DNA from: Chloroflexota bacterium
GTDB taxonomy: Bacteria > Chloroflexota > Dormibacteria > Dormibacterales > Dormibacteraceae
Direction of reading: 5' to 3'
Length of the DNA stretch: 40,758 bases
Assembly (NCBI GenBank): GCA_005880695.1
Contig: VBGR01000046.1
Location: forward strand, 1-40,758
The translations under genes and the position numbers were made by a program. This document shows, one piece after another, positions 8,390 through 16,653 of this stretch; positions within the stretch are counted from its first letter, which is position 1, and the number at the start of each line of letters is the position of its first letter. A model generated the notes under the pieces. It had not been told where the DNA came from. It did no database searches and saw only the letters and a program-made list of their open reading frames with translations.

Positions 8390-9517
8390 GTGAAGCTTCT
8401 CGAGTACCAGGCTAAGGAGGTCCTCCAATCCTTCGGCCTCGAGATCCCACCGGGCAGGGTCGCGCGTACTCCAGAGGAAGCGGCGGCCGCCGCCCGCGAG
8501 ATCGGCCCGGTCGCAGTCAAAGCCCAGGTCCCCGTCGGCGGGCGGGGCAAGGCCGGGGGCATCAAGCTCGCCCAGACGCCAGAGGATGCTGCCGTCGCTG
8601 CAGGCCAGATCATCGGGATGGAGATCAAAGGGTTCCGCGTCCCGCTCGTCTACTGCGAAGGGGCGCTCGACATCAAGCAGGAGATCTATCTCGGCTTCAC
8701 CGTCGACCGGGACGCTCGGGCCAACATCCTGATGCTCTCGGCCCGGGGCGGGATGGACATCGAGGCGGTCGCCCAGGAGACCCCCGACGCGATTTCCCGG
8801 CTCTACCCGAATCCGTGGCGAGGCCCGCTCGATTTCGAGATCCGCCGCCTGGTCTTCGCGGCGGGGCTGGGCGACCTGGTCGGTCCGCTGACCAAGGTCG
8901 TTCGACTGCTCTACCGGGCGATACCCGAACGGGACGCGCTCACCGCTGAGATCAATCCGCTGGTGGTGACGGGCGACGGGAGGGTCGTGGCCGGCGACGC
9001 CAAGCTGGAGACCGACGAGAACGCCGCCTTCCGGCACAAGGAGCTGGAGGAGCGCTACTCGACGGTGATCGAGGGCGACCAGTACGAGGTCGAGGCCAAG
9101 AAGCGCGGCCTCACCTACGTCTCCCTGGACGGCGACATCGGCGTGATCGGAAACGGCGCCGGCCTCTGCATGGGCACGCTCGACCTGGTCCAGCGCGCGG
9201 GCGGCGAGGCCGCCAACTTCTGCGACATCGGCGGCGGGGCCAAGGCGGAGGTGGTGAAGAACGCGCTCCAGGTGATCCTCATGAACCCCAAGGTGAAAGG
9301 GGTCCTGATCAACGTCTTCGGCGGAATCACCAGGGCCGACGAGGTGGCGCGGGGTGTGGTCGAGGCGCGCGCCGCGCTGAAAATGAAGCTGCCGCTCGTG
9401 GTTCGCCTTTCGGGCACCAACGAGGAAGAAGGGAAGCGCATCCTGCGCGAGAACGGGATCGAGCCCGGCGACAACGGGTGGGAGGCGGCGCAGAAGATCG
9501 TCGAGCTGACCCGGTGA
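8390..9517 (+). CDS. sucC: Succinate-CoA ligase beta subunit
   Basis: This 375-residue subunit, with SucD, interconverts succinyl-CoA and succinate with ATP or GTP formation (TCA cycle). It starts KLLEYQAKEVLQSFGLE, the family signature of the ATP-grasp domain, with VKAQVPVGGRGKAGGIKLA near 43-61, AEINPLVVTGDGRVVAGDAK near 185-204, and the C-terminal ligase domain (FGGITRADEVARGVV). The GTG start is supported by immediate family similarity. The stop overlaps the sucD start. Beside the mutase genes it would take succinyl-CoA produced from propionate to succinate. Confidence 0.97.
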   Translation: MKLLEYQAKEVLQSFGLEIPPGRVARTPEEAAAAAREIGPVAVKAQVPVGGRGKAGGIKLAQTPEDAAVAAGQIIGMEIKGFRVPLVYCEGALDIKQEIYLGFTVDRDARANILMLSARGGMDIEAVAQETPDAISRLYPNPWRGPLDFEIRRLVFAAGLGDLVGPLTKVVRLLYRAIPERDALTAEINPLVVTGDGRVVAGDAKLETDENAAFRHKELEERYSTVIEGDQYEVEAKKRGLTYVSLDGDIGVIGNGAGLCMGTLDLVQRAGGEAANFCDIGGGAKAEVVKNALQVILMNPKVKGVLINVFGGITRADEVARGVVEARAALKMKLPLVVRLSGTNEEEGKRILRENGIEPGDNGWEAAQKIVELTR

Positions 9518-10371
9518 TCCTGCTCACCCCCGAGTCGAAGGTGATCGTGCAGGGCATCACCGGCCGCGAGGGAACGTTTCATGCCGAGCGCATGAAGGAG
9601 ATGGGCACCCGCCTCGTTGGCGGGGTCAGCCCCGGCAAGGGGGGTGGCCAGCACCTGGAGGTTCCGCTCTTCAACACCGTCGCCGAGGCGGTGGCGGCAA
9701 CGGGCGCTGATGCGACGGGGATTTTCGTTCCCCCGCCGTTTGCGGCCGACGCGATCATGGAGGCGGCGGAGGCCGGGCTGAGCCTGATCGTCTGCATCAC
9801 GGAGGGAATCCCGATCCAGGACATGATCCGGGTCAAGTCCTACCTGAAGGAGTTTCCGCGGGCGCGTCTCCTGGGCCCGAACTGCCCGGGACTGATCACG
9901 CCTGGAGTTGGCAAGATCGGGATCATCCCGGCCCAGATCTCCTCGCCCGGCGCCGTCGGGCTGGTGTCACGGAGCGGGACGCTGACCTACGAGGCGATGG
10001 CGGCCCTGACGAAGGCCGGACTTGGCCAGTCCACTGTCGTCGGGATCGGCGGGGACCCGGTCCTCGGGCTGTCCTTCAGCGATGTGGCCGAGCTCTTCGA
10101 ACACGACTCGCAGACGACGCACCTCGTGCTGATCGGCGAGATCGGCGGCTCCGACGAGGAAAGAGCCGCCGAACGGCTGCGGGGCACCCGGCTCAAAGTG
10201 GCGGCCTTCATCTCCGGCCGCACGGCGCCCGAAGGCAAGCGGATGGGCCACGCGGGAGCGATTGTGTCGGGTAATAGGGGCACCGCGAAAAGCAAAGTGG
10301 AGGCTTTCCAGGCGGTGGGCATCCCGGTCGCCGAGACGACCGACCAGATCGTGGAGCTGCTCAAGGCTTGA
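9514..10371 (+). CDS. sucD: Succinate-CoA ligase alpha subunit
   Basis: The 285-residue CoA-binding, phosphohistidine subunit. The N-terminal Rossmann part has VQGITGREGTFHAERM, with GPNCPGLITPG in the middle. The active-site histidine is His246 in GKRMGHAGAIVSG. I start it at GTG 9514, which overlaps the sucC stop (GTGA). A longer reading from 9478 only adds residues translated from the sucC end. Translational coupling to sucC is expected because the subunits form one complex. Confidence 0.97.
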   Translation: MILLTPESKVIVQGITGREGTFHAERMKEMGTRLVGGVSPGKGGGQHLEVPLFNTVAEAVAATGADATGIFVPPPFAADAIMEAAEAGLSLIVCITEGIPIQDMIRVKSYLKEFPRARLLGPNCPGLITPGVGKIGIIPAQISSPGAVGLVSRSGTLTYEAMAALTKAGLGQSTVVGIGGDPVLGLSFSDVAELFEHDSQTTHLVLIGEIGGSDEERAAERLRGTRLKVAAFISGRTAPEGKRMGHAGAIVSGNRGTAKSKVEAFQAVGIPVAETTDQIVELLKA

Positions 10372-10382
10372 GCTCGGAGAAA

Positions 10383-10398
10383 CGGCCCACCCGGGCCG
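10383..10398 (+). terminator. Short GC hairpin after sucCD
   Basis: CGGCCC (10383-10388), loop ACCC, then GGGCCG (10393-10398), 12 bases after the sucD stop. No T-run follows, so termination would be weak or Rho-aided. It sits just before the -10-like box of the next gene. Confidence 0.4.
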
Positions 10399-10404
10399 GC
10401 CGAC

Positions 10405-10410
10405 TAGACT
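10405..10410 (+). promoter_or_regulatory. -10-like box TAGACT before the DUF2752 gene
   Basis: TAGACT ends 7 bases before GTG 10418. No Shine-Dalgarno precedes the GTG and no -35 is evident. The layout matches other apparently leaderless starts in the window. Confidence 0.35.
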
Positions 10411-10417
10411 GCGATCC

Positions 10418-10843
10418 GTGATCGCGGTCGCAGTCGCCCGCCCCGACCACGAGTCACGTCTCCGCGACGCGTTCCTGGCCGCCGGGACCACGCTCTGGCT
10501 CGGCTACACCTACCTCTATCCCAGCCTGCAGGGCGTTCATGCGACCTTGCCGGCATGCCCCTTCTATGCGCTGACTGGACACCCCTGTCCTTTCTGCGGC
10601 GGGACTCGCTCCTTCGCCGCGATGTGGCAGGGCGATGTGCTTCACGCGGCCCGCCTCTACCCGCTCGGCCCGCTCCTCTTCGTGCTCACCTTTCCCGTCG
10701 CCGTTTACGCGATCTGGGCAGTGGTCAGCGGAAGAACGCTGAACGTTGCGCTCTCAAACCCCGTCATGAAACTGATCACGGTGCTAGGCGCAACCGCCCT
10801 CGCGATCAGCTGGTCGCTGAAGCTCTTCTGGCTGGGCAACTGA
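10418..10843 (+). CDS. DUF2752 small membrane protein
   Basis: A 141-residue protein with three predicted membrane segments: about residues 20-36, GPLLFVLTFPVAVYAIWAVV, and LITVLGATALAISWSLKLFW. The DUF2752 signature ACPFYALTGHPCPFCGGTR spans about 46-64, with Cys47, Cys57 and Cys60. The CPxC pair suggests a metal or redox role, but the family's function is not established. GTG 10418 is the only start that leaves the family pattern intact. The acyl-CoA dehydrogenase begins 10 bases downstream. Confidence 0.85.
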   Translation: MIAVAVARPDHESRLRDAFLAAGTTLWLGYTYLYPSLQGVHATLPACPFYALTGHPCPFCGGTRSFAAMWQGDVLHAARLYPLGPLLFVLTFPVAVYAIWAVVSGRTLNVALSNPVMKLITVLGATALAISWSLKLFWLGN

Positions 10844-10853
10844 AAGCCGCCGC

Positions 10854-12008
10854 GTGGATTTCGAGCTAAGCCCCGAGCAGAAGCAGGTCCGGGACCTCTG
10901 CCGCGAGTTCGCGCAGGAGGTGGTGGCCCCCGCCGCCGCGGAGCTCGACCGCGAGCACAGGTTCGGCTACGACATCGTCCGCCAGATGGGCGACCTCGGC
11001 CTTTTCGGCCTCGGCTTTCCGGAGGACGCGGGCGGGGCCGGCGGCGACTTTCTCAGCTACTGCATCGCGGTGGAGGAGATCTCGCGGGCCGACGCCGGCG
11101 TCGGCATCACGCTCGAGGCGGCCGTTTCGCTGGGCGCGACGCCCATCCAGGAGTTCGGCACCAAGGAGCAGAAGGAATGCTGGCTGCCGGACCTCCTGGC
11201 CGGGCGCAAGCTCTGGGCCTTCGGCCTGACCGAGCCAGGCGCCGGTTCCGACGCGGCGGGCACCCGAACGCGCGCCCAGCCCGAGGACGGGGAGTGGGTG
11301 ATCAACGGGTCGAAGCAGTTCATCACGAACTCCGGGACCGAGATCTCGGCGGGGGTCACCGTCACCGCACTGACCGGAAAGCGCGAAGGCGCCCGCGGCG
11401 AGATCAGCGCCTTCCTGGTTCCGACCGGCACGCCGGGCTACACCGTAGAGCCGAGCTACCGCAAGCTCGGCTGGCACTCCTCGGACACCCACCCGCTGAC
11501 GTTCGAGGACTGTCACGTTCCCGCCGGGAACCTGCTTGGCAAGCAAGGCGCCGGCTACCGCCAGTTCCTCCACACCCTGGCCGGTGGCAGGGTGGCAATC
11601 GCCGCACTGTCCGTCGGCCTCGCGCAGGCTTGCCTCGACGCGGCTGTCACTTACGCCAAGGAGCGGCAGCAGTTCGGCAAACCCATCGCCAGCTTCCAGG
11701 CCATCCAGTTCAAGCTCGCCGACATGGCGATGGAGGTCGAGCTGGCCCGGATGATCACCTACCGAGCCGCCATCGCGTACAGCGACCGCGGCAGTGTCGA
11801 GTTTCGGAAGCTAGCCTCGATGGCCAAGCTGTTCGCTTCCGAGACCTCGAAGCGGGCGGCCGACCAGGCGGTCCAGATCCACGGCGGCTACGGCTTCATC
11901 GAGGACTATCCCGTCGCTCGCTACTGGCGCGACGTGAAGATCAACGAGATCGGCGAGGGGACGAGCGAGGTCCAGCGCATGCTGATCGCGCGCGAGCTGG
12001 GAATCTAG
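10854..12008 (+). CDS. Acyl-CoA dehydrogenase (first of three)
   Basis: A 384-residue FAD enzyme making a trans-2,3 double bond in an acyl-CoA. It has the N-terminal helical domain, the FAD-binding strand AFGLTEPGAGSDAAGTRTRA (about 123-142), the middle beta domain, and the C-terminal ending IGEGTSEVQRMLIARELG. The Glu in EGT is at the usual catalytic-base position. Start is GTG, with no strong Shine-Dalgarno. The ending IGEGTSEV differs from the YEG[TS]NQ[IV] of the two other copies, so it is probably a separate subfamily with a different acyl chain. Substrate is not deducible. Confidence 0.93.
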   Translation: MDFELSPEQKQVRDLCREFAQEVVAPAAAELDREHRFGYDIVRQMGDLGLFGLGFPEDAGGAGGDFLSYCIAVEEISRADAGVGITLEAAVSLGATPIQEFGTKEQKECWLPDLLAGRKLWAFGLTEPGAGSDAAGTRTRAQPEDGEWVINGSKQFITNSGTEISAGVTVTALTGKREGARGEISAFLVPTGTPGYTVEPSYRKLGWHSSDTHPLTFEDCHVPAGNLLGKQGAGYRQFLHTLAGGRVAIAALSVGLAQACLDAAVTYAKERQQFGKPIASFQAIQFKLADMAMEVELARMITYRAAIAYSDRGSVEFRKLASMAKLFASETSKRAADQAVQIHGGYGFIEDYPVARYWRDVKINEIGEGTSEVQRMLIARELGI

Positions 12009-12033
12009 CCCACCCGCGACAGCCGGGCGGGCT
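12007..12033. terminator. Hairpin spanning the stops of two convergent genes
   Basis: Arms 12007-12016 and 12024-12033 pair over 10 positions with one A/C mismatch, around a 7-base loop. The hairpin includes most of the dehydrogenase TAG (12006-12008) and of the convergent gene's stop (12032-12034). It could act in both directions. There is no T-run. Confidence 0.5.
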
Positions 12034-12454
12034 ACTCGTCCGGGATCTCGTCCAGGACCGGTGTCAGCTCGCAGACCCAGCGCCCGTCGTCGAGGCGGCG
12101 GATGAACCGCCCATAGCCCTGGTTGCGAGTCACGGTCATGAACTGCTCGGGCGTGATCAACGTCCGGAGGCGCGCGAGGTCACCGTACTCGGCGTCGCGC
12201 ATGATCCCGCCGACGACCCCGGCCAGCTCCCGCCACTGGCCTTCCGAGAGCGGCTCCGCGTAGCCGGCGATAGTCACCAGCAAGGCCGCCGTGGCTCCCG
12301 TGACCGTGTCCGGCAGGATCTTTTGGTGCTTGGCCCGGTTGATGACTTCCTTGCCTTGCTCGATGATCAACGCGATCCTGTCCCGCCTCACGCCGATGAT
12401 GTCGCGACCGCTTCCTACGGTCGTCCCCTCGAGGTATCGAGGCCCCTGATTCAT
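12032..12454 (-). CDS. Hypothetical protein, 140 residues
   Basis: I do not recognise the family. The protein is soluble, mixed alpha/beta, with no signal peptide or membrane helix. Features include DIIGVRRDRIALIIEQGKE (about 19-37), an Ala-rich helix near 50-65, and a C-terminal segment GYGRFIRRLDDGRWVCELTP that looks like a beta-hairpin. The acidic end is DEIPDE. It stands alone between two acyl-CoA dehydrogenase genes on the opposite strand and shares a palindromic -10 region with the downstream dehydrogenase. Coding is supported by the ATG just after a TAAAAT box and by defined convergent and divergent boundaries. Confidence 0.75.
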   Translation of the reverse strand: MNQGPRYLEGTTVGSGRDIIGVRRDRIALIIEQGKEVINRAKHQKILPDTVTGATAALLVTIAGYAEPLSEGQWRELAGVVGGIMRDAEYGDLARLRTLITPEQFMTVTRNQGYGRFIRRLDDGRWVCELTPVLDEIPDE

Positions 12455-12464
12455 TCTTGCGGCG

Positions 12465-12474
12465 CTAATTTTAG
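12465..12474. promoter_or_regulatory. Near-palindromic bidirectional -10 element
   Basis: The sequence CTAATTTTAG reads TAATTT on the plus strand (12466-12471), 9 bases before GTG 12481. On the minus strand it reads TAAAAT (12473-12468), 13 bases before ATG 12454. It is the only AT-rich stretch in the 26-base gap between two divergent genes. No -35 is evident on either side. Confidence 0.6.
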
Positions 12475-12480
12475 GGCGCC

Positions 12481-13623
12481 GTGAGTTTGGACCTCTCGAC
12501 CGACAACCAGTCCCTGCGTGCCGCGGTACGCGATTACGCGCAGTCGGTCGTGAAGCCCCAAGCGGCCGAAACTGACCGCCTGCATCGCTTTCCAGAGGAG
12601 GCGATCAGCGCCGCAGGCGAACTCGACCTGATGGGCATCCTGATCCCCTCCGAGTACGGCGGTGCCGGCCTCGACCATCTCGCTTTCACGATCTGCATCG
12701 AGGAGATCGCGGCCGCCTGCGCGAGCACGGCGGTCATCGTGGACGTCCACAACTCTGTGGCCTGCGAGCCGATCCTGCTCTTCGGGACCGAGGAGCAGAA
12801 GCGTCGCTGGCTGCCGCCGATGGCGAGAGGCGAGGTCCTCGGCGCCTTCGCCTTGACCGAGCCCGCCGCCGGCTCCGACGCCGCCAGCCTCAAGACCTCG
12901 GCCCGCAGGTCCGGCGACGGTTACGTCCTGAACGGCACCAAGGTGTTCATCACGAACCTCGGCAAGGCGGGCCTGTACCTCGTGTTCGCCCGGACTGACC
13001 CGGAGGCAGCGGGGGCAGCCGGGGTGAGCGCTTTCCTGGTCCCCGCCGACACCCCGGGCGTCAAGGCCGGCCAGGTGTTCTCGAAGATGGGTCTGAACGG
13101 ATCGCCGACCGGCGAGCTGGTCCTGGAGGATGTGAGCGTCCCGGCCGGCAACCTGCTGGGCGAGCTGAACCGCGGCTTCCGGATCGCTATGCGCGCACTC
13201 GACTCCGGCCGGATCGGGATCTCGGGCCAGGCGCTGGGCATCGGCCGGGCCGCCTTCGAGGATGCCCTCGCCTATACCAAGGAACGCGAGCAGTTCGGGC
13301 AGGCGGTGGCCCAGTTCCAGGGGCTGCAGTGGCTGCTGGCCGATCTCGCCACCCAGCTGGAGGCTTCCCGCCTGCTCACCTATCACGCCGCGAGGCTCTG
13401 CTCCGCCGGCAAGCCCTTCACCACCGAAGCCTCGATGGCGAAGCTCTTCACGACCGACACCGCGATGTGGATCGCGACCAACGCGGTGCAGCTCGCGGGC
13501 GGCTACGGCTACGTCAACGACTACCCCTTCGAGCGCTACTTCCGCGACGCCAAGGCAGCCCAGATCTACGAAGGTTCGAACCAGGTGCAGCGGATCGTCA
13601 TCGCCCGGGAGCTGCTGCGATAA
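12481..13623 (+). CDS. Acyl-CoA dehydrogenase (second of three)
   Basis: A 380-residue short-chain-type acyl-CoA dehydrogenase. It has the FAD motif AFALTEPAAGSDAASLKTSA (about 122-141), LNGTKVFITNLGKAGLYLVF, and the C-terminal base motif IYEGSNQVQRIVIARELL. GTG is the start, 9 bases after the TAATTT box, so the transcript is probably leaderless. The gene begins a plus-strand unit that continues with the membrane O-antigen-ligase-like gene. Closest in style to the third copy (14828). Substrates may be isobutyryl-, 2-methylbutyryl- or butyryl-CoA, an inference from the mutase context. Confidence 0.93.
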   Translation: MSLDLSTDNQSLRAAVRDYAQSVVKPQAAETDRLHRFPEEAISAAGELDLMGILIPSEYGGAGLDHLAFTICIEEIAAACASTAVIVDVHNSVACEPILLFGTEEQKRRWLPPMARGEVLGAFALTEPAAGSDAASLKTSARRSGDGYVLNGTKVFITNLGKAGLYLVFARTDPEAAGAAGVSAFLVPADTPGVKAGQVFSKMGLNGSPTGELVLEDVSVPAGNLLGELNRGFRIAMRALDSGRIGISGQALGIGRAAFEDALAYTKEREQFGQAVAQFQGLQWLLADLATQLEASRLLTYHAARLCSAGKPFTTEASMAKLFTTDTAMWIATNAVQLAGGYGYVNDYPFERYFRDAKAAQIYEGSNQVQRIVIARELLR

Positions 13624-13649
13624 CTCGGGGGCGGGTTGCCGCGGTCCTG

Positions 13650-14816
13650 ATGGCGATCGCCCTGGCCGCGACCCCGCTCTACGACACCGTCTTCAGGATC
13701 CACATCCGGGCCTTTCCGACCACCCTGCTGGAGGTCCTCCTGGTGCCGGCGATCCTGGTCGGTCTCTGGGCCGGCTGGGGCCAGCTGCCCTGGCGCAACC
13801 CCTACACGCTCCCGGCCGCGATTCTGCTGGTGGGGGCCACCCTCAACACCTACTTCACCCCGAACGTGCAGGCCGCGCTCGGAATCTGGAAGGCGTACTT
13901 CGTGGAGCCGCTGCTCGCCGGCGTGGTGATCGCGTGGCTCGCCCAGGAGCGGGAGCGCGTCCGTCTGCTGCTGGCGGGCCTGGCGGTCGCCGGGCTGATC
14001 GTCGCCATCGCTAATCTCGCCAACTTCGCGGAGGCGCTGATTCAGCACGTCAACGTGGCCCACGCCCCGCCGGTCGCCCTCTACCGGACGGCCAACGCGA
14101 TTCCGCTCTTCCTGGTCCCGCTGGACGCCTTCGCCCTGGCGATCGCCCTCTATAGCGATGATCGCCGCGAGCGCATCCTGGCCGCGGCCTTTTTCGCGAT
14201 CACCGGCCTGGCCGTGCTGGCGAGCCTCTCTCGAGCCGGCTGGGCGGGGTTCGCCGTGATGGCGGTCGCCATCGCCCTCTTCCACCCACGACGCCGCCTG
14301 GTCGCGCTGCCGATCGCCGTCGGGATAGTGCTCGCACTTTTGATCCCGGCCACCCGGCGGCGGATTCTGACCGAGTTCGACCTCTCGAGCCCGGACAACA
14401 CGATCACCCTGCGGCTCTCCCTCTGGCAGTCGACTCTCAACATGCTTGCCCACCGGCCCTTCTTCGGGGGCGGGCTGGCCGGCTTCCGGACCTCGCTCGT
14501 CCCTTACCAGGTCCGCACCTACAGCGAGACGCAGGTCTACCCGCACAACGTCTTCTTGACCTTCTGGTCCGAAACGGGCCTGGTCGGCCTCACCGGCTTT
14601 GTCTGGACGGCGCTCCAGGTCTTTCGGACCGCCCTGCGCGGCTTGCGGTCCGGATCCTGGGCCCGCGCCGTCTCGATCGGTCTCCTCGGCGCGATCATCG
14701 CTATCACGGTCCACGGCCAATTCGACGTCCCCTATTTCAAGAACGACCTCGCCGTCGAATTCTGGGCGCTGCTCGGCATCCAGCTCGGGGCGCTCCTCGA
14801 AGCCAAGAACGCATAA
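13650..14816 (+). CDS. O-antigen ligase/polymerase-like membrane protein
   Basis: About 388 residues and roughly ten hydrophobic helices. The large external loop ends in the Wzy_C-type motif YPHNVFLTFWSETGLVGLTG near residue 300, where family members carry the HN and the E/G residues. Such proteins polymerise or ligate surface glycans at the membrane. The reading frame overlaps the upstream dehydrogenase stop (ATAA at 13620), but the first usual start codon is ATG 13650, which begins the first helix. A slightly longer N-terminus is possible. No glycosyltransferases are nearby, so the glycan is unknown. Confidence 0.82.
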   Translation: MAIALAATPLYDTVFRIHIRAFPTTLLEVLLVPAILVGLWAGWGQLPWRNPYTLPAAILLVGATLNTYFTPNVQAALGIWKAYFVEPLLAGVVIAWLAQERERVRLLLAGLAVAGLIVAIANLANFAEALIQHVNVAHAPPVALYRTANAIPLFLVPLDAFALAIALYSDDRRERILAAAFFAITGLAVLASLSRAGWAGFAVMAVAIALFHPRRRLVALPIAVGIVLALLIPATRRRILTEFDLSSPDNTITLRLSLWQSTLNMLAHRPFFGGGLAGFRTSLVPYQVRTYSETQVYPHNVFLTFWSETGLVGLTGFVWTALQVFRTALRGLRSGSWARAVSIGLLGAIIAITVHGQFDVPYFKNDLAVEFWALLGIQLGALLEAKNA

Positions 14817-14817
14817 T
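14812..14817 (+). promoter_or_regulatory. -10-like CATAAT before the third dehydrogenase
   Basis: CATAAT ends 10 bases before GTG 14828 and overlaps the TAA stop of the upstream gene. It would allow a separate near-leaderless transcript. The overlap with a stop codon means it could be coincidental. Confidence 0.3.
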
Positions 14818-14827
14818 CCGAAGCGCA

Positions 14828-15967
14828 GTGGACTTCGACTTCACGCCCGACCAGCTGGCGATCCGGGAAACCATCCGCGAGCTGGTGGAAGACAAGGTCG
14901 TCCCGCGCGCGGCGGAGATCGACCAGACCATGCGGTACCCGAAGGACATCGAGCGCCTCTTTGCCGACAACGGCATCCTGGGGATCCCCTTCCCGGAGGA
15001 GTACGGCGGCGTCAGCGGGTCGAGCGTCACGATCTGCATGGGCGTCGAAGAGATCGCCAAGGGCGACGCCAGCTGCTCGCTGATCCTGGCTGTCCAGGCG
15101 CTCGGCTCCTACCCGATCCTGCTGGCCGGGACCGAAGAACAGAAAAAGCGGATCTGCCCACCGCTCGCCAGCGGTGACCAGCTCGCCGCTTACGCCCTCT
15201 CGGAACCCAACTCGGGGTCTGACGCGGCCGCCATGAAGACGCTCGCCAAGCGCTACGGCGACGAGTACGTGCTGAACGGCAGCAAGATCTTCATCACCGG
15301 CGCCAGCGAGGCGAGCGTGCTGGTCGCCTTCGCGCGCACCGACCCTGAGGCCGGGGCGAAGGGCATCAGCGCGCTGGTCCTGGAGCGCGAGAAGAGTCCC
15401 TGGAAGGTCGAGAAGCTCGAACACAAGCTGGGCATCCGGGGCTCGCCCACGGGTTACGTCGTGTTCGAGGACGTTCGCGTGCCCGTCGCCAACCGGCTGG
15501 GCGAGGAGGGGCAGGGCTTCAAGATCGCGCTCAACGTCCTCGACCACTCTCGGCCGGGCATCGGCGCGCAGGCGCTGGGCATCGCGGAAGGCGCCTTCGG
15601 GTACGCCCTCAACTATGCGAAGGAGCGCCAACAGTTCGGGCAGCCGATCGCTTCCTTTCAGGGCATCCAATGGATGCTGGCCGACATGGCGACCCAGATC
15701 GAGGCCGCCCGCCACCTGGTCTTCCTGGCCGCGACCAAGGTCGACGGGAACGCGCCCGACCTGACGAAGATCGCCGCCATGGCCAAGCTCTTCGCCTCGG
15801 ACATGGCGATGAAGGTGACGACGGACGCCGTCCAGCTGCTCGGCGGCTACGGCTACATCAGCGATTACCCGGTGGAGCGGATGATGCGCGACGCCAAGAT
15901 CACGCAGATCTACGAGGGGACGAACCAGATCCAGCGCGTGGTGATCAGCCGGGCGCTGCTGCGCTAG
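14828..15967 (+). CDS. Acyl-CoA dehydrogenase (third of three)
   Basis: A 379-residue FAD enzyme of the same type as the second copy. It has AYALSEPNSGSDAAAMKTLA (about 122-141), LNGSKIFITGASEASVLVAF, and the terminal IYEGTNQIQRVVISRALLR with the catalytic Glu. GTG start 11 bases after the O-antigen-ligase-like stop. The separate copies suggest different acyl chain preferences within a catabolic set for branched-chain amino acids or fatty acids. It is followed closely by the DUF4013 membrane gene. Confidence 0.93.
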   Translation: MDFDFTPDQLAIRETIRELVEDKVVPRAAEIDQTMRYPKDIERLFADNGILGIPFPEEYGGVSGSSVTICMGVEEIAKGDASCSLILAVQALGSYPILLAGTEEQKKRICPPLASGDQLAAYALSEPNSGSDAAAMKTLAKRYGDEYVLNGSKIFITGASEASVLVAFARTDPEAGAKGISALVLEREKSPWKVEKLEHKLGIRGSPTGYVVFEDVRVPVANRLGEEGQGFKIALNVLDHSRPGIGAQALGIAEGAFGYALNYAKERQQFGQPIASFQGIQWMLADMATQIEAARHLVFLAATKVDGNAPDLTKIAAMAKLFASDMAMKVTTDAVQLLGGYGYISDYPVERMMRDAKITQIYEGTNQIQRVVISRALLR

Positions 15968-15978
15968 CGGCACTGCCG

Positions 15979-16635
15979 ATGCCTGACATCGGCGAGATCC
16001 TGGGGTGGCCCTTCAAGGATCCGCGCTGGCCGAGCCGCCTGCTCCTGACCGGGCTCCTCTGGCTGGCGCTCAGCGTGACAGTAGTCGGCGCCCCGATCGC
16101 GGCGGTCGGGCTCAACGGCTGGATGCTGGCCGCCCTCGACAACCTGCGCGCCGGCCGGACGGAGCTGCCGGCGCCCGGGTTTCGCAACTGGGGTCGGGGG
16201 CTGCGTGTGTTCCTCGTCCTCCTCATCTACTACGTCGCACTGGCAGCCATCGCGGGCGTCCCGATCGGAGCCGGGCTGCTGGTCGGGCTGCGAGGCACGA
16301 ACTCGATCGGAGCCGGCCTGCTGACCGTCTTCGGCCAGTCGCTGCTGCTCCTGGGATCGACTGTGCTGGCCGTGCTGACGCCTGCCATCGTGGTGCTCAC
16401 CGAGCGCGCCGGCTGGAGCGGTGGTCTGAACGTGTTGAACCTCTGGCGAACGGCGTCCGTCCGGCCCAGTCTGACCCTGATCGCGGGATTGATCGCGCTC
16501 CTCGCCCTCGACATCATCAGCCCGCTCGGTGCGCTCGCCTGCCTCGTCGGGGTGGCGCTGACGACGCCTTATGCTTTTGCGGTCCTGGCGGCCGCGGTCA
16601 GCGCTTACGAGCGGGCGCTGTTAAGCGATCGCTAG
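15979..16635 (+). CDS. DUF4013-like membrane protein
   Basis: 218 residues with about five hydrophobic segments: LLLTGLLWLALSVTVVGAPI, VFLVLLIYYVALAAIAGV, LLTVFGQSLLLLGSTVLAVL, SLTLIAGLIALLALDIIS and LTTPYAFAVLAAAVSAYERA. Order and spacing, with the GRGLRVFLVLLIYY segment after the first loop, resemble DUF4013 proteins of unknown function. ATG 15979 is 12 bases after the dehydrogenase stop. It is followed by a second small membrane protein gene. Confidence 0.72.
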   Translation: MPDIGEILGWPFKDPRWPSRLLLTGLLWLALSVTVVGAPIAAVGLNGWMLAALDNLRAGRTELPAPGFRNWGRGLRVFLVLLIYYVALAAIAGVPIGAGLLVGLRGTNSIGAGLLTVFGQSLLLLGSTVLAVLTPAIVVLTERAGWSGGLNVLNLWRTASVRPSLTLIAGLIALLALDIISPLGALACLVGVALTTPYAFAVLAAAVSAYERALLSDR

Positions 16636-16653
16636 GGAGAGGAGCGAAGAGGA

